A stretch of 64,000 bases of DNA from JASHPR01 sp963749145 (GTDB lineage Bacteria > Actinomycetota > Actinomycetes > Streptosporangiales > Streptosporangiaceae), in assembly GCA_963749145.1 (NCBI GenBank), contig CAVVLN010000005.1:62001-126000 (forward strand). Reading direction: 5' to 3'. Shown one piece after another: positions 40,184 to 47,676 of this stretch. Position 1 is the stretch's first letter; every line of letters starts with the position of its first letter. The notes beneath the pieces are model-generated. The model ran no database searches. It worked only from the letters and a program-made list of their open reading frames with translations, and was not told the DNA's origin. Both the position numbers and the translations under genes were made by a program.

Positions 40184-41238
40184 CCGCTGCCCCTGGCCAC
40201 CCGCTCGCCCTGGTGCTCGTACTCGCTCGGGCCCGCGAACGGCGCCAGCACCGACTCCTGCGCCTCCTTGAGCTGGAGGAACAGCGGCTCGTCCTCGCGG
40301 TCGCCGAGCAGCAGCAGGACGAAGGCCTCGGTGCCGACCGAGCCCACGCCCACCACCTTGCGCGCGAAGTCGCCGAAGTAGTAGCGGCGCAGCACCTCGC
40401 GCCGGTCCGCCGCCAGCGTCTCCTTGTACAGCGCGATCGCGGTGCGCAGCTCGTCGAGCATCTGCGGGTTCCGCTCGATCGGGAAGCGGACGATCATCGG
40501 GTGGTCGGGCCGGATCCGGTACTCCCCGCCGACCTGGTCGCAGAACTTCATCAGCGCCTTGAGGCTGGTCCGCTGCAGGGCCTTCTCGATGTCCCGGCGC
40601 CGCCGCTGCACCGCCTTCTTCGGCTGCACCGCGTCGTACAGGCGGGTCACCTCGTCAACGTCGATCCGGGAGTACCAGACGTTGAGGAACCGCATCGTGG
40701 CGTAGTGCGCCATCTCGGTGCGGTAGCTGTGCGCGCACCGCCGGGCCGCGCGGAGCGCTTCCTGGTCGGAGAACCCGTTGTCGCGGGCGGCGACCGCGAA
40801 GCTGGCCGCGAGCCGCTTGACGTCCCACTCGAACGAGGCGGGCAGCGTCTCGTCGAAGTCGTTGACGTCGAACACCAGCCGCCGGTCCGGCGCGGCGAAC
40901 ATGCCGAAGTTCAGCAGGTGCGCGTCGCCGCAGCACTGCACGCGCAGGTCGGTGGTGGGGGTGTGGGCCAGGTCCCAGGCCATCGGCGCGGCGGCGCCGC
41001 GGAAATAGGCGAACGGCGAGGTGAGCATCCGGCCGTACCGGATCGGTACCAGGTCGGCCACCCGGGTCTTGGCCTGCTCCTCCAGGATCGAGATCGGATC
41101 CGGCCGGCTACGCGGCGGGTCCCACCGCGCATGCTCGGCCCGGGGCACCCGCTCCCGCCGGGCCCGGCCCCGGGCCCGCCACTCGTCCGGCGTGAGGATC
41201 TCGTGCGGCGGCGCGAGCACGCCCGGAGAAACTCTCAT
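40180..41238 (-). CDS. DUF2252 protein, N-terminal part (split gene)
   Basis: 352 residues. Family hallmarks: PIRYGRMLTSPFAYFRGAA, CCGDAHLLNFGMFAAPDRRL, FDVNDFDETLPASFEWDVKR and VVGVGSVGTEAFVLLLLG, which resemble a kinase-like fold (GDxHxxN loop and DxND). The function is unknown. It ends early in GERVARGSG where the intact family continues into the sequence encoded at 39815-40183. Confidence 0.82.
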   Translation of the reverse strand: MRVSPGVLAPPHEILTPDEWRARGRARRERVPRAEHARWDPPRSRPDPISILEEQAKTRVADLVPIRYGRMLTSPFAYFRGAAAPMAWDLAHTPTTDLRVQCCGDAHLLNFGMFAAPDRRLVFDVNDFDETLPASFEWDVKRLAASFAVAARDNGFSDQEALRAARRCAHSYRTEMAHYATMRFLNVWYSRIDVDEVTRLYDAVQPKKAVQRRRRDIEKALQRTSLKALMKFCDQVGGEYRIRPDHPMIVRFPIERNPQMLDELRTAIALYKETLAADRREVLRRYYFGDFARKVVGVGSVGTEAFVLLLLGDREDEPLFLQLKEAQESVLAPFAGPSEYEHQGERVARGSG

Positions 41239-41332
41239 TCGGCACCGACCCCCCGATCGTGACTGCTGGCGATAACCGGCGCCTTTCGCGAGGCCGCTGC
41301 GGTATCAACGCCAAGCCATACATGCGGGCAGT

Positions 41333-42670
41333 TTACGAGCAGGCCCGGGCCGGGCAGTAGCCGGGCCGAGAGCGCCGGGCCCGCCCGCCGGAGGGCCCGG
41401 CGGCGCGGCCTGGCCGCAGGCCCGGGGTGAGGACCCGCTTGTCCGCCGCCCGGGGACCGGACGAGACCAGGCCGACCGGCACCCCGAGCGCCTGCTCCAC
41501 GGCCGCGACCCAGTCGCCGCCGGCGTCCCGGTAGACCGGGCGTGCCCGCAGCAGCCGGCCGGTCAGCTCCTCCTGCGCGGCCAGGTCGCCGGGCGGCCCC
41601 GCGGGCAGCCGGGTGACCTCCTCGCCGTCGATCTGGTAACCCCGGCCGACCCGCAGCTCGGGGTGGCGGGCGGCGACGTCGAGGTGAGTGAGCGCCAGCA
41701 GGTCCGCGCCCCCGGCCGCCTCCAGCGCGTAGCGCAGCGCCACCGCGTCCAGATGGCCGATACGGAACTCGCCCTGCCACGTGCCGTAAGCGTTATGGCC
41801 CTCGGGTAGTTCCAGCGAAGGATCCCCGGTGACGAACGGACCCGGCCCATGCCTGGTCTGGTAGCAGCGCAGCACCCCGATCCGCCGCGCGGTCTGGCCG
41901 GCCTCGGCCAGCAGGGTGGCCGCGTTGCCGAACGTCGTGGTGGACCAGGTGGTGTACGGGTGGAAGCCGTGCCACTCGTCGAGCAGCACGCCCTGCGCGC
42001 CCTCGAAGACCACCGGGCCCTCCCGCAGCAGCCGGGCCAGGTACCCGGCGCCGGTCAGCCGTACCCGCCGCGCGAACCCGCGGCACGCCGCGCCGACGTC
42101 GGCAGCCGGCGGCGCGCCGAGCGGGCCGACCTCGGCCGTCAGGCGGTCCCGCAGCGTCGTGAGCTTCTGCCCCAGGCACCGCGGGTCCCGGCAGTCGCCC
42201 GCCCGGGGCGCGTCGGCCGGATGGCGCAGCGCGTACCGGGCGGTCTCGCCGATGCCCATCCCGCACGACCCGTGCCGGGCCCGGCCCCGGGCCAGCTCCC
42301 GGGCCCGGTTGGCCGCCGCGTGGTAGGGCGTGGTCAGCAGCGCGCCGGCGTCGACGGTGAGCCGGTCGAGGGCGTCGGGTACGCCGACCGCGGCCAGGTG
42401 GGCGGCCTCGGCCGCCAGCGCGAGCGGGTCGACGAGCATGAACCGGGACAGGTGCGTGCGCACCCCGGGGGTGAACGTGCCGGACCCGAACTGAGCGAAC
42501 GTGTGGTGCCGGCCGTCCTCGGTGATGACGTTGTGGCCGGCCTGCGCGCCGCCGTTGAACCGGATGACCGCGCGGACCGGCTCTGCGCCCCCGCGCGAGC
42601 AGAGCCAGTCCACCACGGTCCCCTTGCCCGCGTCGCCGTACCCGAGGTCGACCACGATGTAGTGGGGCAT
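41333..42670 (-). CDS. Adenylosuccinate synthetase-like protein
   Basis: 445 residues, clearly of the PurA fold: GDAGKG (12-17, with the catalytic Asp13), FNGGAQAGHNV with His46, and FEGAQGVLLDEWHGFHPYTT. The P-loop is GDAGKGT instead of GDEGKGK, and the C-terminus departs from housekeeping PurA. PurA joins IMP and aspartate using GTP; this divergent form, in an operon with VWA and Nudix genes, probably uses another nucleotide or acceptor. It starts 12 nt after the VWA gene. Confidence 0.85.
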   Translation of the reverse strand: MPHYIVVDLGYGDAGKGTVVDWLCSRGGAEPVRAVIRFNGGAQAGHNVITEDGRHHTFAQFGSGTFTPGVRTHLSRFMLVDPLALAAEAAHLAAVGVPDALDRLTVDAGALLTTPYHAAANRARELARGRARHGSCGMGIGETARYALRHPADAPRAGDCRDPRCLGQKLTTLRDRLTAEVGPLGAPPAADVGAACRGFARRVRLTGAGYLARLLREGPVVFEGAQGVLLDEWHGFHPYTTWSTTTFGNAATLLAEAGQTARRIGVLRCYQTRHGPGPFVTGDPSLELPEGHNAYGTWQGEFRIGHLDAVALRYALEAAGGADLLALTHLDVAARHPELRVGRGYQIDGEEVTRLPAGPPGDLAAQEELTGRLLRARPVYRDAGGDWVAAVEQALGVPVGLVSSGPRAADKRVLTPGLRPGRAAGPSGGRARRSRPGYCPARACS

Positions 42671-42682
42671 GGCGCGTTTCCT

Positions 42683-43645
42683 TCAGAGCCGGGTGTTGCC
42701 GCTGGGGCCGCCGAGGTCCGGGGGCGGGGGGGCCAGGATGAGGCCGCCGGACCCGGCGCCGATCGTGGCCAGCGCGCTGGACACCACGGGGTCGGCCGCC
42801 GAGCCGGCGCCGGCGAGGTCGCCGAGACCGTCGTGCAGGTCGATGGCGTCCTCGCCGAGGCCGATGGTCAGCGCGATGGTCTCGCACACCGCGTCGAGAT
42901 CGCTCAGCTCGATCACGTTCTGCCCGAGCAGATCACGCCAGAAGCCCAGCACGCTCCGGTCGCCGGCGTAGCTGGCCCCGGCGGGCAGGATGTAGTAGGT
43001 GTCCCACGCCCGGGTCACCTCGGCGACGATGCGGGCCAGCGGGATGTCGCCGGGCGGCCAGTCGCCGATCACCGCGTTCGCCTCGGCCCGCTTCACTCTC
43101 GGGTAGGCCATCTCGTCGCCGATCAGGAACAGGTAGCCGCGCTTGCCCCGCTCGCCGAAGCAGTCGGTCGCGGTGTGCCGGGCCATGAAGTACATGGCCA
43201 GCTCGTACGACTCGGTCTTCTGCCCGCCGCCGCCGCCCTCGAGCAGGATCCGGCCCAGGTCATCGTCCATCCGGTTGTCCGATTCGAACTGGCCCACCTG
43301 GAGCGGCGCCCGGTCGCAGGTGGCGTCGCCGATCGCGCCGAACATGATCTGCGGGTGCTCGACGTAGCCCTGGCGCAGCAGCAGCCCGAGCAGCTGCGGC
43401 AGCTTGGCCTGCAGGGCGCGCGGCACCCGGCGCATCGACCCGGTCACGTCGAACAGCACCGCGATCGCCAGCGACTCCGGGTGCTCGGCGGAATCCCGGC
43501 TCTCGCGCATCACGTCCCGCGGGTCCAGCGCCGGGTGCGCGTCCCGGGCGCCGCCGTCGCTGTAGGCGAAGGCGCTGGCTCCTGTGGCCGCCCGGTAGCG
43601 CGCCGCGGCGTCGTACACGTCGGTGGACCATCGTCCGCTTCCCAT
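42683..43645 (-). CDS. VWA-domain protein
   Basis: 320 residues. A von Willebrand A-type domain with MIDAS sequence LFDVTGSM (about 64-71), FGAIGDATCD and GGGGGQKTESYELAMYFMA, followed by LFLIGDEMAYP. Soluble, no signal peptide. VWA proteins act as metal-dependent protein-binding scaffolds, often with AAA ATPases, but none is encoded here. Ribosome site GGAAAGGGG. Co-directional with the Nudix, J-like and PurA-like genes. Confidence 0.85.
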   Translation of the reverse strand: MGSGRWSTDVYDAAARYRAATGASAFAYSDGGARDAHPALDPRDVMRESRDSAEHPESLAIAVLFDVTGSMRRVPRALQAKLPQLLGLLLRQGYVEHPQIMFGAIGDATCDRAPLQVGQFESDNRMDDDLGRILLEGGGGGQKTESYELAMYFMARHTATDCFGERGKRGYLFLIGDEMAYPRVKRAEANAVIGDWPPGDIPLARIVAEVTRAWDTYYILPAGASYAGDRSVLGFWRDLLGQNVIELSDLDAVCETIALTIGLGEDAIDLHDGLGDLAGAGSAADPVVSSALATIGAGSGGLILAPPPPDLGGPSGNTRL

Positions 43646-43669
43646 GAGGTTCCCCTTTCCTCGGTGGTG

Positions 43670-43895
43670 TCACCCCGGCGCGGGCATCGCGAAGGGGCGG
43701 AACCTGCGCGGGCCGTACAGCCGGCCGAGCAGGTCGTCGAGTTCGGCCAGCAGCCGCCAGGCGTCCTGCGGCCGGCGGGACGGCTGGCGCAGCATGCCGG
43801 GCCAGCCGCCGGAAGCGGCGCGCCGCGTCGTCGCCGAACAGGTCGGCGGGCCCGCGCGCCGCCTCGATCAGCCGCACCGCCTCCGGCCAGGTCAT
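43670..43895 (-). pseudogene. Small J-domain-like protein, probable frameshift
   Basis: ATG 43895 starts MTWPEAVRLIEAARGPADLF and RRFRRLAR, the first helices of a J-like module seen next to VWA genes in actinobacteria (recollection). The expected HPD loop is not read; another frame instead continues PQDAWRLLAELDDLLGRLYG and ends at 43670. One indel near 43800 separates them. Either the gene is broken or the sequence has an error. It lies two bases after the Nudix gene, in the same operon. Confidence 0.5.
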
Positions 43896-43897
43896 GG

Positions 43898-44782
43898 TCA
43901 GCGCACCTCGTCCTCGCGGTCCGGCCGCAGCAGGGCCGGGTGCAGCAGCCGCGCGTCGCCGCGCCGGTAGAGCCGGGCCCGGGGGCCGCCGCGGGCCCCG
44001 CCGTGCGGCGTGAGCGCGCCGGTGCTGTCCACGAACCCGGGCACGGACAGGACCTTGCGGTGGAAGTTGCCGGCGTGCAGCGGCTCGCCCCACACGGTCT
44101 CGTACACCGCGCGCAGCTCGGAGATCGTGAACTGCTCGCCGGTGAACGCGGTGGCCAGCGGCGTGTACTCGAGCTTGGACCGGGCGCGTTCCAGGCCGTC
44201 GGCCAGGATCCGGGCGTGGTCGAAGGCGAGCTTCCTGGTGGTTCCGGGGCGCTGGGTCCCGCCGTTCCCGGCGATCCCGAGTTCGCTCACCGGCACCCAC
44301 GCGGCCGCCCGGGCGTCGGTGCCCGGCCGCGGGTCCGGCAGTTCCGGGGCGAACGCCAGGTAGGCCACGGAGATCACCCGCATCCGCGGGTCGCGGCCCG
44401 GGGTGCCGTAGGCCCCGAGCTGTTCCAGGTGGAACCGGCCCAGCTCGGTGCCGGTCTCCTCGCCCAGTTCCCGGATCGCGGCCTCGTCGAGGTCCTCCTC
44501 CTGGCGCTGCCCGCCCGTGCCGGGCCGGGTCTTGACGAAGCCGCCGGGCAGCGCCCACCGGTCCTCGAACGGCGGCACGCCGCGCTGCACCAGCAGGACG
44601 TGCAGGGCCCCGTCCCTGATCGTCAGCGCGACCACGTCGACCGTGACCCCGATCGGGTCGAACGCTCGCGGGTCGTACTCGGCCAGGAACCGAGCCTCCC
44701 GGTCCGCCCCGGTTCCCGCGCCGCCGGGCGGCCCGGTTCCCGCGCCGCCCGCCCCGGGCTCCCCGCTACTGCGTTCGGTCAC
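43898..44782 (-). CDS. NrtR-like Nudix regulator
   Basis: 294 residues. Gly/Pro-rich start, a Nudix domain (VDVVALTIRDGALHVLLVQR; box residues in GGFVK and EAAIRELGEETG) and a C-terminal winged helix (FTGEQFTISELRAVYETVWG then NFHRKVLSVPGFV). This is the architecture of NrtR, which represses NAD genes and releases DNA on binding ADP-ribose-type ligands. The REL-EE-TG core is present, so hydrolase activity may be retained. It heads an operon with J-like, VWA and PurA-like genes and may regulate them. GTG start at 44782. Confidence 0.85.
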   Translation of the reverse strand: MTERSSGEPGAGGAGTGPPGGAGTGADREARFLAEYDPRAFDPIGVTVDVVALTIRDGALHVLLVQRGVPPFEDRWALPGGFVKTRPGTGGQRQEEDLDEAAIRELGEETGTELGRFHLEQLGAYGTPGRDPRMRVISVAYLAFAPELPDPRPGTDARAAAWVPVSELGIAGNGGTQRPGTTRKLAFDHARILADGLERARSKLEYTPLATAFTGEQFTISELRAVYETVWGEPLHAGNFHRKVLSVPGFVDSTGALTPHGGARGGPRARLYRRGDARLLHPALLRPDREDEVR

Positions 44783-44918
44783 GTCGCCCGTCCTCTGCGT
44801 CCCGGCTGTTATTCTCGCTTAGAGATATACTCATGTTCAGATTAACACGCTCTGCACCCCTGTCAAGCGGCCGCGAATGGGCGCCCCGGGCCAGGGATGG
44901 GTGCGGCAGGATAGGGCC

Positions 44919-45485
44919 ATGCCTACCCACGTCGCCCTGCTGCGGGGCATCAACCTCGGCGGGCACAAGAAGGTCGCCATGGCCGACCTGCGCCAGGTCG
45001 TGGCCTCCCTGGGGCACGCCGACGTGGCGACGTACATCCAGAGCGGCAACGTGGTGTTCAGCACCGGCCAGTCCGACACCGTGGCCCTGGCCCTCGCCCT
45101 GGAGGAGGTCATCGCCCAGACCCTCGGCGTCCAGTCCCGGGTGGTGGTGCTGTCCCGCGAGGAACTGGCCCAGGTAGCGCGGGACAACCCGTACCCGGAC
45201 GAGCCGAACCACCGGGCCCTGCACGCGATCTTTCTCAGCGGCGAGACCGGGCCCGAGGTGGCGCAGCGGGTCGCGGCCGCCCAGGACGAGGTCGCGGGGA
45301 AGGGCAGCCGCGACACCGCCCAGGTCATCGGGCGCACCATCTTCCTGCACACCCCCGACGGCTACGGCCGCAGCGACCTGGCCGCGGCGCTGGTCAAGAT
45401 CGGCCAGCGCAAGACCGACACCGTGACCGGCACGGCCCGCAACTGGGCCACGGTCACCAAGCTCCTCGCCATGTGCGAGGACTAA
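44919..45485 (+). CDS. DUF1697 family protein
   Basis: 188 residues, MPTHVALLRGINLGGHKKVA, then DVATYIQSGNVVF and TARNWATVTKLLAM, all hallmarks of DUF1697, a widespread soluble family without assigned activity. ATG 44919 begins the domain. Divergent from the Nudix gene, with AT-rich DNA between them (44783-44918). Its last four bases overlap the convergent mug gene. Confidence 0.88.
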   Translation: MPTHVALLRGINLGGHKKVAMADLRQVVASLGHADVATYIQSGNVVFSTGQSDTVALALALEEVIAQTLGVQSRVVVLSREELAQVARDNPYPDEPNHRALHAIFLSGETGPEVAQRVAAAQDEVAGKGSRDTAQVIGRTIFLHTPDGYGRSDLAAALVKIGQRKTDTVTGTARNWATVTKLLAMCED

Positions 45486-46084
45486 ACGCCGGCCGCGCAG
45501 CCCGACGCCGGGAACGCCGCCTCGCGCAGCCGGGCAAACTCCGCGGCTAGCGTGTCGGCGGCCCAGTGCGCGTTGAGACCGCTCGGGTTGGGCAGCACCC
45601 ACACCCGGGTCCCGGCCACGGCCAGCCGCTGCGGCCCCACGGCGGCGCTGGGTTCACTGAACGCCGTCCGGTACGCGGTCACGCCGACGACCGCCAGCCA
45701 GCCCGGCCGCAGCCGCCCGGCCTTGGCCAGCAGCGCCCGGCCGCCGTCGCGCAGCTCGGCCGCGCTGAGCTCGTCGGCCCTCGCGGTGGCCCGGTCGACC
45801 AGGTTGGTGATGCCGAGGCCGAGCGCGAGCAGCTGGTCCTGCTCGTCGGGCCGGAGCTGGCGCGGGGTGAACCCGGACCGGTGCAGGGCCGGCCAGAACC
45901 GGTTCCCCGGCCGCGCGAAGTGGTAGCCGGTCGCGGCCGAGTACAGACCGGGGTTGATCCCGGAGAACAGCACGCGCAGGCCGGGCGCGGCGACGTCGGG
46001 GATGGTCCGCTGCCGCGCCGCGGCCAGGTCGCCGCGCGTCGGGCGGGCAGGCTCGGGCACGCGCCCACGATAGAACCAAGGCAT
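45482..46084 (-). CDS. mug: G/U mismatch-specific uracil-DNA glycosylase
   Basis: 200 residues of the Mug/TDG family: FSGINPGLYSAATGYHFARP holds motif A (G-I-N-P-G-L) and GNRFWPALHRSGF follows; PNPSGLNAH is the second active-site loop. It removes uracil or damaged pyrimidines opposite guanine. ATG 46084 is used; its ribosome site is poor and GTG 46060 is possible. Confidence 0.9.
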   Translation of the reverse strand: MPWFYRGRVPEPARPTRGDLAAARQRTIPDVAAPGLRVLFSGINPGLYSAATGYHFARPGNRFWPALHRSGFTPRQLRPDEQDQLLALGLGITNLVDRATARADELSAAELRDGGRALLAKAGRLRPGWLAVVGVTAYRTAFSEPSAAVGPQRLAVAGTRVWVLPNPSGLNAHWAADTLAAEFARLREAAFPASGCAAGV

Positions 46085-46194
46085 GCGCGACGCTCTCGCC
46101 GATCGGCAGAACCGGACGTTCGCCCGCGCGACCACCACCACGACCAGCGCGTACCCGCCGGAGCGCCGGCTGACCGGCGCCGGACAATGGGTTC

Positions 46195-46536
46195 GTGATC
46201 TGGGTCGAACCGGGGCGGTTCGAGGAGATGGTCGGCGACGCTCTCGACTCGCTGCCCGACGAACTCGGCCGCCTGATGCGCAATGTGGCGGTCACCGTGG
46301 AGCACGGGCCGGGCCCGCCCGGGCTGCTCGGCCTCTACCAGGGCGTGCCGCTCACCAGCCGCACGACGGGCTACGCCGGGGTGCTGCCCGACCGGATCAC
46401 GATCTACCGCCGGGCGATCTGCGCGATCTGCTCGACCGAGGCGGAGGTGGTCGAGCAGGTCCGCCGCACCGTGATCCACGAGGTCGCGCATCACTTCGGC
46501 CTCGACGACCGGCGGCTGGAGGAACTCGGCTGGTAG
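46195..46536 (+). CDS. Minimal zincin metallopeptidase (PF06262 type)
   Basis: 113 residues starting at GTG 46195. RRTVIHEVAHHFGLDD contains the HExxH zinc motif with Asp downstream, and VPLTSRTTGYAG, PDRITIYRRAI are typical of this short actinobacterial/proteobacterial zincin family, whose substrate is unknown. No signal peptide, so cytoplasmic. Confidence 0.88.
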   Translation: MIWVEPGRFEEMVGDALDSLPDELGRLMRNVAVTVEHGPGPPGLLGLYQGVPLTSRTTGYAGVLPDRITIYRRAICAICSTEAEVVEQVRRTVIHEVAHHFGLDDRRLEELGW

Positions 46537-46554
46537 CTCTGGTGCCTGGTAGCT

Positions 46555-47463
46555 CTAGTGCACCGCGCCCCCGGGCATCTGCCAGTGCCGCCAGCCGGGG
46601 TGGACGGGGAAATACCGCGACGGCCCCGGGGAGATCCCGACCAGGCGCTCGCGCGGGATCAGCGGCAGATCGCCCGGGACCGGCTCCCACCAGGGCTTGC
46701 GGGCGAACAGCCGGCTGAACAGCTCCCGCTGGCCGCCCGGGCCGAGCACGAGCTGGACCGGGGCCGGCTGGTCGGAGCGCTGCCAGCGGAAATCCCCGGA
46801 CAGCCGCAGCGCCGTATCCCGGTTGGGCAGCGCGGCGTGCGAGGTCAGGCAGTGGAAGACCAGCACGTCCCCGGCCCGGTAATTCGCGGTGGCCCAGCCG
46901 CGCTCGCCCGGGCCGAGCACGTGCGGGTGCTGCGGCGGGCCGAGATGGCTGCCGGGCCGCACCGCCAGGCCGCCCCGCCGGAGCGGGATGTCGGCCAGCG
47001 GCACCCAGGTGGTCAGCATGTCCTGCACCCCGGAGACCGCGTAGTCCTGGTGCACGTAGCGGCCGCGGGCCATGCCGGGCGGGCGCTCGGGGTACATGGC
47101 GCGCAGCACCTTGGCCGGGTAGGAGAACGACCGCGGCCCGAGGATCATCCTGATCAGCCGCCGCAGCTCGGCGAGGTAGGGCAGCCGGTTGAACGCCGGG
47201 CTGATCAGGGCGGCGCGGAACGCCGGATCGCCGCGCGCGTCCATGGGGTTGAGCGCGCGCCGGTCGGCCGAGGCGTTGCCCCGGTCGTCGATCCAGCCGC
47301 CGCGGCGCAGCGCGGCGCTCACGCCGTCGGCGGCCGCGCTCACCTCGGCGGCGGGCAGCAGGCCCGGGAAGAAAAGGTAACCATCGGCGGCCAGGCGCCG
47401 GAGCAGTGCATCTGGGTCGCCCAGCCGGGCACTGGAGGAAGACAGCTCATCCACGCCGCCCAC
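46555..47463 (-). CDS. Phytanoyl-CoA dioxygenase (PhyH) family protein
   Basis: 302 residues of the Fe(II)/2-oxoglutarate dioxygenase cupin fold: YVHQDY supplies the H-x-D facial triad pair, LRRGGLAVRPGSH the core strand, and LTSHAALPN the distal His, followed by RLSGDFRWQ for 2-oxoglutarate binding. Substrate unknown; PhyH relatives hydroxylate fatty acyl-CoAs or secondary metabolites. It stands alone with a tandem repeat upstream. Confidence 0.85.
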   Translation of the reverse strand: MGGVDELSSSSARLGDPDALLRRLAADGYLFFPGLLPAAEVSAAADGVSAALRRGGWIDDRGNASADRRALNPMDARGDPAFRAALISPAFNRLPYLAELRRLIRMILGPRSFSYPAKVLRAMYPERPPGMARGRYVHQDYAVSGVQDMLTTWVPLADIPLRRGGLAVRPGSHLGPPQHPHVLGPGERGWATANYRAGDVLVFHCLTSHAALPNRDTALRLSGDFRWQRSDQPAPVQLVLGPGGQRELFSRLFARKPWWEPVPGDLPLIPRERLVGISPGPSRYFPVHPGWRHWQMPGGAVH

Positions 47464-47560
47464 GATAGGTTGGCCGGCTGGCTCCCGAAATACGAGAAAG
47501 CCCCACGAATCCTGAGAGAACGCTGGGCGGGAACTGTGAGGCGGAGCGCCGGGCGGCGGC

Positions 47561-47664
47561 GGTGACCGCGGAACCCCGGCCGGGACGGTGACCGCGGAAC
47601 CCCGGCCGGGACGGTGACCGCGGAACCCGGCCGGGACGGTGACCGCGGAACCCCGGGCGGGAAC
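47561..47664. repeat. 26-bp tandem repeat, four copies
   Basis: Four head-to-tail copies starting GGTGACCGCGGAACC at 47561, 47587, 47613 (one base shorter) and 47638. They lie between the PhyH start and the PrsW stop, with no spacers. Confidence 0.88.
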
Positions 47665-47676
47665 CAGGCGCCAGCC

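Noticed and set aside
41849..44845. 998-codon plus-strand frame across the PurA-like/VWA/Nudix operon
   Set aside because: It covers three well-supported minus-strand genes and has no recognisable domain.
44783..44918. NrtR operator upstream of the Nudix gene
   Set aside because: GAG-ATATA-CTC is only a 3-bp-arm dyad; too weak to claim as a site.
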